DNA from: Candidatus Thorarchaeota archaeon
Lineage (GTDB): Archaea; Asgardarchaeota; Thorarchaeia; Thorarchaeales; Thorarchaeaceae
Length of the DNA stretch: 64,000 bases
Assembly: GCA_021498125.1 (NCBI GenBank)
Contig: JAIZWL010000001.1
Coordinates: forward strand, 837,434-901,433
Direction of reading: 5' to 3'
Under the pieces are notes generated by a model that worked only from the letters and a program-made list of their open reading frames with translations, ran no database searches and was not told the DNA's origin. Positions 1-8,181 of this stretch are shown piece after piece. The translations under genes and the position numbers were made by a program. Numbering within the stretch: the first letter of the stretch is position 1; each line of letters opens with the position of its first letter.

Positions 1-465
1 TGCCGTACTTGGGCCTCCTACACCTGCGGCATGAACCGAGACCTTTGTTTTGAATGTGAGAAGCATGACTGCGGTAGTGACCATTAAGTAGGCTGCCGCG
101 AGGACCCGGAATATATCACAATAAAACCATGCATAGAGACCATAGGCCAGCGCATAGCAGATCAAAGAATATAGGAAGAACTTGGTCCTATGATCTCTGA
201 CCGACACGTCAAGATCAACATGTCCTTTCCACGCATTATAGACAATTGGTAAAATTGGTGCGACCACCATCAAGCAAAGGCAGATGAGAAACGCAGTCAC
301 GGGGTTTAGGATTGGCCCGAGATCATTTGGAGATGCCACAACTATGACGAGTGCTATGTAGATATTGAAGATCGGTGCAGGTGTGAGTCTTGAAATAATC
401 CGTGCGGGTCTGATATGCCTGCCATCCAAGTCGAGAATCTCATCATTAAATTTCAGGTCTATCAC
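1..465 (-). CDS. PAP2-superfamily-like integral membrane protein (3' part missing)
   Basis: Reading the minus strand gives 155 codons that run off the window start. The protein has a short polar N-terminus with PARIISRLTPAP, several hydrophobic segments, and ends in SVHAAGVGGPSTA. A K/S-x-S-x-HAAG-x-x-GP segment is seen in membrane phosphatases related to PAP2, so phosphatase or lipid-phosphate chemistry in the membrane is possible, but the catalytic part lies outside. The start is GTG at 465 or TTG at 468. No Shine-Dalgarno precedes it, and an AT-rich AATAAATAA stretch about 30 bp upstream fits a leaderless archaeal promoter. Family call is moderate. Confidence 0.5.
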   Translation of the reverse strand, partial: MIDLKFNDEILDLDGRHIRPARIISRLTPAPIFNIYIALVIVVASPNDLGPILNPVTAFLICLCLMVVAPILPIVYNAWKGHVDLDVSVRDHRTKFFLYSLICYALAYGLYAWFYCDIFRVLAAAYLMVTTAVMLLTFKTKVSVHAAGVGGPSTA

Positions 466-600
466 CAATTGGCTTTTTTTGACAGAATTCTTATTTATTG
501 GATTGTTTTGTACGTAGATACAGGTGTTCAATCCAGCAGGAAAAACCTTTTCTTACAATAGGGAACACTGACAGTAAGGGGCACACAAGCCCAGTGAAGG

Positions 601-924
601 ATGTTGAAAAACATGCCAGCAATGCCAAAGCGTGAGATCTTCGAGCGTATCATTCAAAACATTACAAGTAAGTTCCCTGATGTCTATGCTGCTCTTTTTA
701 TCAGCCCAGAGGGCTTTCCTATCAATAGTTGGGGTGTTACAATGGAACGGGCAGAGGAGATCTCCGCCTTATTGAGCGCGCTCATCGGAAAGACGAAGGA
801 AGTCATCACTCAGGTCAATGAGGGTGCGGATATGCTCTTTATCCAAGTACAGACCACCCAAGGTGGAATTAAGATCGCGCCTCAGGAAGAGTTCATTCTT
901 GTGACAATGACTCGTTCCGAATAA
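601..924 (+). CDS. Roadblock/LC7-domain protein
   Basis: 107 residues forming one Roadblock/LC7 domain: an N-terminal helix (FERIIQNITSKFPDV), a strand with the turn ISPEGFPINSWG, the long helix EEISALLSALIGKTKEVI, and C-terminal strands. In eukaryotes such domains regulate small GTPases and dynein; Asgard archaea carry many alongside Ras-like GTPases, two of which lie at 5.5 and 7.5 kb. The exact partner cannot be told. ATG codons at 601, 613 and 622 are all possible starts; GTGAAGG sits immediately before 601, which would favour 613. Confidence 0.85.
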   Translation: MLKNMPAMPKREIFERIIQNITSKFPDVYAALFISPEGFPINSWGVTMERAEEISALLSALIGKTKEVITQVNEGADMLFIQVQTTQGGIKIAPQEEFILVTMTRSE

Positions 925-939
925 ATGAACCTCACTTCC

Positions 940-966
940 GACGGGGACTCGTTGTATGGCCCCGTC
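940..966. terminator. GC-rich hairpin after the Roadblock gene
   Basis: GACGGGG (940-946) pairs with CCCCGTC (960-966), a 7-bp stem with a 13-nt loop, 15 nt after the Roadblock stop codon. There is no long T-run after it, so it may be an RNA-stabilising 3' end rather than a true terminator. Confidence 0.35.
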
Positions 967-1004
967 ATGCTATATTATATGAACACTCGGTGTTACCTCC
1001 AGTG

Positions 1005-1017
1005 CCCTTTTTATACA
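1005..1017 (+). promoter_or_regulatory. TATA-type promoter of radA
   Basis: CCTTTTTATACAC is a good archaeal TATA box. It lies about 80-90 bp upstream of the radA Shine-Dalgarno (GGAGGT, 1084-1089), giving a leader of some 50 nt. Confidence 0.5.
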
Positions 1018-1189
1018 CACATTTGCTATGTGAAGGTGGCCACGTGCTTGATCAGACAAGGCAAACAAGTGGTCGAGCACATAGGAGGTCATTGCGATTT
1101 CACCGGATGAAGAACTTGAAGATGTAGATTATGACGAATTCGAAGAGGGTGCAGATGCCGCTGTTGAAGAAGGTGAGGCCCTCACAGGC

Positions 1190-2122
1190 ATGGAACTAAC
1201 GGATTTGCCTGGAGTCGGTCCAGCAATTGCTAAGCGTCTTGCAGAGGCCGGATTTAAGAGCGTAGAGGCCATTGCCGTCGCTTCTCCAAGCGAGCTGGCC
1301 GCAGCAGGTTCAATTGGTGAGACCACTGCAACTAAAATCATCAAGGCCGCCCGCGAGATGTTGGATATCGGATTTGAAACGGCTGATCTCTTGCTAGAGC
1401 GTCGTAAGGTCGCCGGAAGAATCTCTACAGGTTCGAAGGCTCTCGACGAAATCCTTGGCGGTGGAATAGAGACCCAGAGTATCACTGAAGTCTATGGTTC
1501 ATTCAGATCAGGGAAGACTCAACTCGCCCATCAATTGTCCGTAAATGTTCAACTCCCTCCTGAAAAGGGAGGGCTTGGTGCTACTGCCATCTATATTGAC
1601 ACTGAGGGAACTTTTCGACCGGAACGTCTTGTTGACATGGCTCTCGCAGTCGGACTTGATCCGGAAGAAGTGTTGAAGAACGTCATCTGGGCACGAGCCT
1701 ACAACTCGGACCACCAGATTCTTCTCTGTGATCAGGCCATGGAGATGGCTCCCGAGAAGAATGCTAAACTATTGGTTGTTGACTCTGTGACAAGCCACTT
1801 TCGTGCCGAGTATACAGGACGTGGTACTCTAGCCGCCCGTCAGCAAAAACTCAACAAACATCTCCACCATCTTGGTCGTGGATCAGAGGTCAATAATATG
1901 GCCGTCTTCATTACGAACCAGGTCATGTCGCGACCTGATGCATTCTTTGGCGATCCCACTGCACCTGTTGGTGGCCATGTCCTTGCACACGTTCCACAGA
2001 CCCGTTGTTATCTGCGGAAATCGAAAGGCGAACGCAGGATCTGTCGTCTTGTTGACTCTCCGAATCTTCCAGAAGGAGAAGCGGTATTTACCGTCACCAA
2101 AGACGGAATACGTGATGTGTGA
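1190..2122 (+). CDS. radA: DNA repair and recombination protein RadA
   Basis: Archaeal RecA/Rad51-family recombinase that forms filaments on single-stranded DNA and drives ATP-dependent strand exchange. From ATG 1190 it has an N-terminal helix-hairpin-helix domain ([19 protein letters not shown]), a Walker A motif GSFRSGKT, the segment [12 protein letters not shown], Walker B LLVVDSV and a Rad51-like core, 310 residues, close to family length. The frame is open upstream to 1085 and would add an acidic tail ([15 protein letters not shown]). A strong GGAGGT at 1084-1089 stands 7 nt before an ATT codon at 1097, while ATG 1190 has only a distant GGTGAGG (11 nt). The true start may therefore be the ATT. 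Confidence 0.95.
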   Translation: MELTDLPGVGPAIAKRLAEAGFKSVEAIAVASPSELAAAGSIGETTATKIIKAAREMLDIGFETADLLLERRKVAGRISTGSKALDEILGGGIETQSITEVYGSFRSGKTQLAHQLSVNVQLPPEKGGLGATAIYIDTEGTFRPERLVDMALAVGLDPEEVLKNVIWARAYNSDHQILLCDQAMEMAPEKNAKLLVVDSVTSHFRAEYTGRGTLAARQQKLNKHLHHLGRGSEVNNMAVFITNQVMSRPDAFFGDPTAPVGGHVLAHVPQTRCYLRKSKGERRICRLVDSPNLPEGEAVFTVTKDGIRDV

Positions 2123-2173
2123 GTACGCGATCTGATTAATAATATAATGGAGTGTGGCCACTATTGGCCACGC

Positions 2174-3532
2174 TTACTTCTTTCTAAATTCCGCTGATTG
2201 GACTATTGCAAGCACTGATTCATTCCACTGCTTGAAGCCACTTGGGCTCGTAGGATATCTTGCATAGATCCGATTCATCTTTTTCATCAGGCTAGCTGCC
2301 TTCTGAAGACTTCTGAGAAGTGAGGGTTTAGTGATACTGCGCTTAACACGTCTCATCTTATCCGCCAAAGAGAGCGGTATGCCATCTCCTCGGTTTGCGG
2401 CCATGAGGTCGCCAGCTTCTAAGAGCCTCTTCTCAAAACCAAAATTCATCTCTTCATCAGTGACTTGCTGTAACAGGCGTCTGAAGATCTCCAGAGAGGC
2501 CAGTCTCCGGCCAAATCCCCTAAGGAATCGCACATTGTAGTCCCAGAGGCCGTTGACCGTGTAGTCGCGTCTTGCAATAGCCTCCTTTGCAACTTCACCG
2601 AGGATTATACCCGCACGCATTCCGGGTCCGAGTCCACCACCATGAATTGGATTAGCCTGTAGTGCAGCATCTCCAACAAAGGCTACTCCATTGCCCACAA
2701 GGCTTGCCAGAGGTCTCCGAACTGGTACTGCGCCTCCTCCACTATCTAACACCTCACAATCGTAGAGTAGTGGATATTCCTCTTTAAACGAGTCATAGAG
2801 CGCCTTAGGAGAGCCTCTACCGCCACCACCGCCGATCCCAACTCCCACATTGACTGACTGAGGCCCTTTCGGAAAGATCCAGGCATAGCCTCCGGGGGCG
2901 TATTTGCCACCCAAGAACACACTCGCAACTTCAGGTTCTGCCATGGGATATCGTAGTTTTACAATCTCCCGGTAACACAGGGCGACATCTTCCTTGTCAA
3001 CATGTTTCTCAACAAATTCACTATCAAGCTTGTTTCTGATCGTGGCTGCAAAACCACTGGCGTCAACTACTATCTTTGCTGCAATTGTATCTTCTTGTTT
3101 CGATTTGAGATCTTTGTATCGCACGCCCGTGACTTGTTCACCTCGTAGGATAGGTTCGCCTACCCTGTATTCGGTCATCAACATGACCCCTGCTGCTAAT
3201 GCCTCTGATAGCAGCCGTTGGCCAAAGGACAATCGATCAACGGTCCACCCATTAAAGTCATCCCATCCTCGAACCTTGAGCTCATGGGTTAGACTGGGCG
3301 GGTATACATCGGCCCCGGAGACCACACTTGATACTTCTCCATTCGCGGGATAGTTAATGCCTGTATCATCAAAATGTGATTTGCTGATCTCATCGCCACA
3401 TACTTTTCTGCCAATCAGATCTTGTGGCTTCTTCTCTAAGATGAGTGTCTTGAGACCTAATTCTGCACATCTTCTGGCTGTCACGCACCCTGCGCTGCCA
3501 GCACCAACTACAAGGACATCGACCCGCTTCAA
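2174..3532 (-). CDS. Geranylgeranyl reductase family FAD-dependent protein
   Basis: 452-residue flavoprotein, the size of archaeal digeranylgeranylglycerophospholipid reductases, which saturate the isoprenoid chains of ether lipids. The N-terminus carries the FAD Rossmann motif VVGAGSAGC followed by an acidic residue in LILEKK; the Cys-containing RKVCGDEI follows; the second FAD motif GVAFVGDAALQANPIHGGG is near residue 290. It stands alone, convergent with radA. Substrate is inferred from family only; other members act on quinones or chlorophyll precursors, less likely here. Confidence 0.85.
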   Translation of the reverse strand: MKRVDVLVVGAGSAGCVTARRCAELGLKTLILEKKPQDLIGRKVCGDEISKSHFDDTGINYPANGEVSSVVSGADVYPPSLTHELKVRGWDDFNGWTVDRLSFGQRLLSEALAAGVMLMTEYRVGEPILRGEQVTGVRYKDLKSKQEDTIAAKIVVDASGFAATIRNKLDSEFVEKHVDKEDVALCYREIVKLRYPMAEPEVASVFLGGKYAPGGYAWIFPKGPQSVNVGVGIGGGGGRGSPKALYDSFKEEYPLLYDCEVLDSGGGAVPVRRPLASLVGNGVAFVGDAALQANPIHGGGLGPGMRAGIILGEVAKEAIARRDYTVNGLWDYNVRFLRGFGRRLASLEIFRRLLQQVTDEEMNFGFEKRLLEAGDLMAANRGDGIPLSLADKMRRVKRSITKPSLLRSLQKAASLMKKMNRIYARYPTSPSGFKQWNESVLAIVQSAEFRKK

Positions 3533-3628
3533 CTTAATTCAACTAAATAATCCCAGTCTCAGATATAAATGCACAGGTGAGAATCGATTGTTTTTTCGAG
3601 TTCAACCTAAACGCCCCTGTCGGAATTG

Positions 3629-3641
3629 TTATTTATACTGG
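3629..3641 (+). promoter_or_regulatory. TATA box of purA
   Basis: TTATTTATACTGG lies about 30-40 bp before the purA start at 3670. The Shine-Dalgarno AGAGGT (3657-3662) lies 7 nt before ATG 3670 and decides the start: a longer in-frame ORF from 3577 would put the TATA box inside the gene. Confidence 0.5.
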
Positions 3642-3669
3642 TATTTGCCGCACACAAGAGGTCCTTTTG

Positions 3670-4989
3670 ATGGTGAATCTTGTTGCAGTCGGTCTCCAAT
3701 GGGGCGATGAAGGAAAGGGTAAGATCATTGATACCCTGTCAGGACATTTTGACATAGTTGCAAGATTTCAAGGTGGAAGTAATGCAGGGCATACTGTAGT
3801 CACCGATGGTATCACGTACAAGTTCAGGATCATTCCGACTGGTGCAGTACGCGGAAAGACTGTTGTGATCGGTAATGGGGTGGTCGTTGACCCTGCGATT
3901 CTACTTGATGAGATCATGGCTCTTGAACAAGGTGGCATCAAAGTCGATCTTGTGCTTAGCGAGCGAGCTCATGTTATCACACCTTTTCAGATTCAGATTG
4001 ATGGACTGATGGAGGAAGCAAAAGGTGCCTCAAGGGTGGGAACGACTAAGCGTGGCATTGGTCCGACCTACGCGGACAAGATCTCACGAATTGGTCTTCG
4101 AGTGGGTGATATTCACAACGACGATCGAAATGCATGGGGCCAGTTCGAAAAGGCCACACTATCGCGTATTGAGAAGCAATATGGTGCGGAGCCAGTAAAG
4201 CCGCCCACTGAGGTCTTTGAATCCCTCTCAGAGATAATGCACAAGCTCGCTCCGTACATCTCTGATTCGGGCGCATATCTACGGGCCGCTATTCAGTCCG
4301 GAAAGAATGTTCTCTTTGAAGGGGCTCAGGGCACGCTCTTAGACATAGATCATGGAACATATCCCTATGTGACCAGTTCTAACTGTGTTTCCGGCGCAGC
4401 AGCTACTGGTACGGGTGTTCCTCCAACTGCCCTTGATCACATTCTAGGGGTCACAAAGGCATATACGACGCGCGTGGGCGCAGGGCCCTTCCCCACGGAA
4501 TTGAGTGACGACGTAGGTCAACGTATTCAAGAGCAAGGCGGTGAGTTTGGGACAGTGACAGGCCGACCACGACGCTGTGGTTGGTTAGATATAGTTGCAC
4601 TTCGCTATGCAGTGCAGTTGAACGGAGCCGAGTTTCTTGCAGTCACTAAAGTGGATGTTCTCTCAGGAATCGACCCTCTCAAATTTGCAGTGGCATACGA
4701 AATAGAAGGTGTGGAGATCTCTGATTTTCCCGTATCCATTCACAAGCTGCAACAGGTCACTCCGATATATGAAGAGTTGCCTGGGTGGAAAGAGTTCTCA
4801 TCGGAAGACTGGACACGAATGGCTAAAGCTGGGTATGATGATCTCCCGTCAGCTCTGAGAGAATATCTCTCCGTGATCGAGAGGTATACAGGCTCTAAGA
4901 TCGCTATAGTATCAACAGGGCCCAGTCGTACAGATACTCTCTTCCGGCCCGAGGTCAGTGATTTGTTCACAGATGACGAAACTCGATGA
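3670..4989 (+). CDS. purA: Adenylosuccinate synthetase
   Basis: GTP-dependent ligation of IMP and aspartate to adenylosuccinate, the first committed step to AMP. The P-loop-like GLQWGDEGKGKIID is at the N-terminus, followed by ARFQGGSNAGHTV, GTTKRGIGPTYADK, FEGAQGTLLDIDHGTYPYVT, and the GTP-binding TKVDVLSG. At 439 residues it is the long, bacterial/eukaryotic-size form rather than the roughly 340-residue form of many archaea. The start at 3670 is set by AGAGGT. The 3' end overlaps a convergent membrane-protein gene by 23 bp. Confidence 0.95.
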   Translation: MVNLVAVGLQWGDEGKGKIIDTLSGHFDIVARFQGGSNAGHTVVTDGITYKFRIIPTGAVRGKTVVIGNGVVVDPAILLDEIMALEQGGIKVDLVLSERAHVITPFQIQIDGLMEEAKGASRVGTTKRGIGPTYADKISRIGLRVGDIHNDDRNAWGQFEKATLSRIEKQYGAEPVKPPTEVFESLSEIMHKLAPYISDSGAYLRAAIQSGKNVLFEGAQGTLLDIDHGTYPYVTSSNCVSGAAATGTGVPPTALDHILGVTKAYTTRVGAGPFPTELSDDVGQRIQEQGGEFGTVTGRPRRCGWLDIVALRYAVQLNGAEFLAVTKVDVLSGIDPLKFAVAYEIEGVEISDFPVSIHKLQQVTPIYEELPGWKEFSSEDWTRMAKAGYDDLPSALREYLSVIERYTGSKIAIVSTGPSRTDTLFRPEVSDLFTDDETR

Positions 4990-5509
4990 TGACGATCGAT
5001 ATGACCACAATGCCTACAATGAGGAGCATTAGTGGCGGTGTCCAATTGAGGAACAGTTCGAAATATGCCACAATGACTGAGGGATTTAGTACGATCGTGA
5101 CGATGTGGGCATAGGTGAGCAGAAATCCGTAGATGGCGAATATCGGATAGAACACCGGGCCTCCACTTATGACAAGCAAGAGTATGATTAGGGCGAGATT
5201 GCTTCTTGTGGGGTCGAGAAGGGGTACAGGAATAATCTCATTGTCCTCGAGCTGAAAGTAATAGCTGACCAAGAAAGTCGGCATCCTTATGCGGATAAGT
5301 TCTAGGATCTGCACTCCTAGTTGCACAGAGAGCATGATTGAGGTATGGACCAGCATGTAGTCCAGAATTATCATGTTGATTAGTGGCAAGTCAGTGCCGA
5401 GTAACTGAAAGCTCTCAACAACTCCGACCAGAACAAAAAAATTGATGATAAACAGGGCAGAATGACCTGCAAAGCCCTTGAGAATTTGTGTTCGTCGTGC
5501 CAGCTTCAC
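4967..5509 (-). CDS. Small integral membrane protein, unknown
   Basis: 180 residues with at least four hydrophobic segments: around residues 15-35 (LFIINFFVLVGVV), 40-65, 105-140 (LALIILLLVISGGPVFYP onward) and 150-178 (MLLIVGIVVISIVIIEF). A soluble loop near residues 80-100 contains YYFQLEDNEIIPVPLLDP. No family recognised. It is the second gene after the small GTPase on the same strand (6 bp gap) and so probably shares its transcript, raising the possibility that it is a membrane partner. Its end overlaps purA on the other strand. Confidence 0.6.
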   Translation of the reverse strand: MKLARRTQILKGFAGHSALFIINFFVLVGVVESFQLLGTDLPLINMIILDYMLVHTSIMLSVQLGVQILELIRIRMPTFLVSYYFQLEDNEIIPVPLLDPTRSNLALIILLLVISGGPVFYPIFAIYGFLLTYAHIVTIVLNPSVIVAYFELFLNWTPPLMLLIVGIVVISIVIIEFRHL

Positions 5510-5515
5510 TCACTC

Positions 5516-6100
5516 TCAGACCATTTTCATTGGCCCGCTCGCCTGTGGTGTGATTTTTGATAACTGTTCCTGTTTGAGACTTGCTCTTCGGACAAGTTCG
5601 CTAAAGAGCTCATCGATATTGTCTCCAGTCTTGGCTGAGGTCTCAAAGTGGATGACATCAAGCCATTTTTCGATCATCTTTCCAGCCTCAGGTGGGACCA
5701 GTCTGTCTGGTCTGTCGATTTTGTTCGCTACGACAGCTACTACCGCATTCGGGCAGACCGTGATAAATTTCGTGAACCATTCGCCGATGTTCAAGAATGT
5801 CTGCGGTCTGGTGACATCGTATACTATGATTGCCATTGAGGCTCCAGCCATATATCTACGTCGGAGTTCGTTGTATGAGGGCTGGCCTGCAAGATCCCAT
5901 AGCACAATCCTGCAATTGATAGGGCCTTTACCGGGGACATCTACTTTGACATTTTTCAGGGCAAAGGTTGTTCCAATGGTCATGATGTAATGTTCACTGA
6001 AACTGCCCTCGGTATATCTCTTAATGCAACTCGTCTTTCCTACAGCTCCATCCCCTAGAGCCACCAATTTGAACATATGTGTTATTGAGTCCGAGGACAC
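5516..6100 (-). CDS. Ras/Rab-like small GTPase
   Basis: 194 residues with the full set of small-GTPase motifs: G1 GDGAVGKTS, a G2 threonine in MTIGTTFALK, G3 WDLAGQ, G4 NKID and G5 ETSAKT. The overall pattern is of the Rab/Ras branch of the Ras superfamily, as found in numbers in Asgard archaea. No C-terminal CAAX or double-cysteine lipidation site is present (it ends GPMKMV), so membrane attachment would need another mechanism. ATG 6100 or the ATG at 6076 (MFKLVALGD) could be the start. The Gln of G3 that supports GTP hydrolysis is present. Nearby Roadblock proteins are candidate regulators by analogy. Confidence 0.9.
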   Translation of the reverse strand: MSSDSITHMFKLVALGDGAVGKTSCIKRYTEGSFSEHYIMTIGTTFALKNVKVDVPGKGPINCRIVLWDLAGQPSYNELRRRYMAGASMAIIVYDVTRPQTFLNIGEWFTKFITVCPNAVVAVVANKIDRPDRLVPPEAGKMIEKWLDVIHFETSAKTGDNIDELFSELVRRASLKQEQLSKITPQASGPMKMV

Positions 6101-6249
6101 TCTCTACACCTGACCTATTAATTCTGATTTGGAGTCTTCTGCATTTAACGGTATTCCCTATGTTTACACTTGAATAAACTATGTGTTACAGGCTGCAAAG
6201 GCTTTTTTATGGGTTTGTTTTGTCATTATTGTAAGGACGGTGACATCTT

Positions 6250-7044
6250 ATGGCAGAGCAATTCCTCTCTCGCTTGAATGAGATCGAGAAAAAAGTTGAG
6301 GCCCTTGGAGAAACCCTCAAGCGTATGATTACAATTTTAACAACTGTTACTGAGATCAAGACTGAACTTACTGTTAGTCGCGAACAGATTTTGAAAGCAA
6401 TACAGTCTCAAAGTGTTCCTGAGGCCAGTCTGTCCGAAGAACTGGCACAGCTCGTAGTAAGCGAAGTACGTGCTGCTAAAGATGAGATTCTCTCACTCCG
6501 CTCTGACGTGCAGCCTAGTGGTGGATCTGGTGGCGCTGACACCGACCAGTTGGCTGAGATGATTAAGACCGAGATCGGTTTTCTTGGCAAATTCCTGGGC
6601 GAGCAGATTGATGCCTTTAAGGAAGAGGTACAGGAGATGATCAAGAGTATGCCTCCGGCTCCCGTTTCACCGCCTCCAACCGTGGAAGCCTCTTCAGCAG
6701 CACCCGTGGCCAGTGCTCCAACGACGCCCCCTGCTACTCCAGCAGCAGCATCTGCCGCTCCAAGTAGTCTGCCATTAGACCGAGCCATGAAAGTAGCCGA
6801 TCAGCTTGACAGGATAATCGCCTCGATGAAGATGGGTTGTGTTGCAGGTGATGTCTTGGAAGTGATGGCCGACGCAAAGTCTGAGATTATGAAGATCACT
6901 CCAAGTGACCCCATCATGGTCAAGATTGACAAATGGGTTGGAGTCGTAGCCTCGTACTCAAAGCGTCACCAGCTTCAAGCACGTGACATTCTGAAGTTGA
7001 AGAAAGAGATTCGTGAGGAGCTTCCAAAATATAGACCCAGCTAG
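6250..7044 (+). CDS. Coiled-coil protein with Pro/Ala-rich linker, unknown
   Basis: 264 residues. Residues about 5-55 have a heptad-like pattern (LNEIEKKVEALGETLKRM); a second helical part reaches about 135; a Pro/Ala/Ser-rich linker covers about 138-175; the C-terminal 90 residues form a helical domain (VADQLDRIIASMKMGC, IMVKIDKWVGVVASYSKRH). No enzyme motif seen. It could be a scaffold or cytoskeleton-type protein. A TTTTTTATGG box about 40 bp upstream and GGTGA at 6239-6243 support the start. It lies between two GTPase genes but on the opposite strand. Confidence 0.7.
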   Translation: MAEQFLSRLNEIEKKVEALGETLKRMITILTTVTEIKTELTVSREQILKAIQSQSVPEASLSEELAQLVVSEVRAAKDEILSLRSDVQPSGGSGGADTDQLAEMIKTEIGFLGKFLGEQIDAFKEEVQEMIKSMPPAPVSPPPTVEASSAAPVASAPTTPPATPAAASAAPSSLPLDRAMKVADQLDRIIASMKMGCVAGDVLEVMADAKSEIMKITPSDPIMVKIDKWVGVVASYSKRHQLQARDILKLKKEIREELPKYRPS

Positions 7045-7452
7045 TTAGTCTTGGTCCTCTGCACCCTCTGCAATGATTTTCATGGTCGCCAAGACACGTA
7101 TAATATCCGTTGCCGAAACAACTCCTATCGTGTCGTTTCCGGCGACGACAGGGATGTGTTTCTTTCCTGTCTGATCCATTAGTGCAAGGGCCTGCCAGAG
7201 ATCCGCATCAGGATCGATAGTGACGATCTGCGTCATCATGATATCCTTTACTTGCAGCCCCTCATAGATGTCTGCTGACAGTAGATGCGCAGCGATGATA
7301 TCACGTTGGGTCACAATCCCCACCATCTCGTCTTGTCTGGTGATGATCAGGCTGCCAATGTCTTCAGCAGCCATAAGTTTTGCAGCCTCTGATACAAGTG
7401 TGTCTTCGTCTGCTGTTACGAGGATATTTGTCATGAAGTCTTTTACTTTCAT
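7045..7452 (-). CDS. Tandem CBS-domain protein
   Basis: 135 residues made of two CBS motifs forming one Bateman module: VKDFMTNILVTADEDTLVSE and VKDIMMTQIVTIDPDADLWQ, each followed by a hydrophobic strand and G-I-V or G-V-V-S. Such stand-alone pairs bind adenine nucleotides and tune partner proteins. The gene follows the second GTPase on the same strand after a 30-bp gap, so co-transcription is likely. It ends exactly at the convergent coiled-coil gene. Ligand unknown. Confidence 0.9.
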   Translation of the reverse strand: MKVKDFMTNILVTADEDTLVSEAAKLMAAEDIGSLIITRQDEMVGIVTQRDIIAAHLLSADIYEGLQVKDIMMTQIVTIDPDADLWQALALMDQTGKKHIPVVAGNDTIGVVSATDIIRVLATMKIIAEGAEDQD

Positions 7453-7482
7453 GTTGTTCGGTCTCCGGTGTGATTTACCTCG

Positions 7483-8118
7483 TCACATCTTTGGTTCTTT
7501 AAGTTCTCTTAATTTCTTTAGTAACATGATCTCCGCGAGTCTAGAAAACACATCAGTGACCAACTGCCCCGTCTTTGCCGAAGTCTCAAAATAATCGGCT
7601 TGGAACCAATCCCTTAGCATGAACCCCGGTTCTTCGGGCACCATCCTCTGGTCGTCCAAGTCCACCTTGTTAGCGCAGATGATCGCATCGGCAGTAGGGC
7701 AGGTTTCTCTAAATGACTCGTACCAATTATTCATGGCCATGAACGTTTCTGGTCGCGTCACATCATACACAATAATTGCGCCCGCTGCGCCCTTCATGAA
7801 TCTGCGTCTGAGCTCCTTGTACGTATCCTGACCACCCATATCCCAGATGACCAATCTTGCATCACGAGTCAATCCATCCTCACACAGGACCTTTACATCC
7901 TTAGAAGCAAATGTCGTCCCAATAGTCTTCTTATATTGTTCTTCAAAGGCATTCTCAGTAAAACGTCTCAGTAATGAGGTCTTGCCAACTCCTGCCTCTC
8001 CAATCAAAACGACCCTGAACTTGTACCCACTAAACTCTTCACTGCTGGGCTTAGTGGCTGTAGCATCTTGTTGGTTCAAGGGACTTGTACCTCCAACTTG
8101 GGTCCGTATGAGCATCAA
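7483..8118 (-). CDS. Ras/Rab-like small GTPase
   Basis: 211 residues. G1 GEAGVGKTS, G2 region KTIGTTFASKDV, G3 WDMGGQ, G4 NKVD (within ICANKVDLDD) and G5 ETSAKT are intact. A Thr/Ser/Gln-rich N-terminal extension of about 30 residues precedes the domain; the true start may be an internal codon. It is clearly related to the GTPase at 5.5 kb (shared AIIVYDVTRP and RRRF/Y-MxGA motifs), indicating a local paralogue pair. No lipidation motif at the C-terminus (KEPKM). Confidence 0.9.
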   Translation of the reverse strand: MMLIRTQVGGTSPLNQQDATATKPSSEEFSGYKFRVVLIGEAGVGKTSLLRRFTENAFEEQYKKTIGTTFASKDVKVLCEDGLTRDARLVIWDMGGQDTYKELRRRFMKGAAGAIIVYDVTRPETFMAMNNWYESFRETCPTADAIICANKVDLDDQRMVPEEPGFMLRDWFQADYFETSAKTGQLVTDVFSRLAEIMLLKKLRELKEPKM

Positions 8119-8181
8119 GCTCTCATCTTATATCTTTTCTCCGCAGGTGTAATCGCAGTTCATTCGGGTTATTCTCTCATT

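Noticed and set aside
925-1110. 61-codon open frame before radA
   Set aside because: It contains the hairpin, the TATA box and the radA ribosome-binding site; the peptide has no recognisable features.
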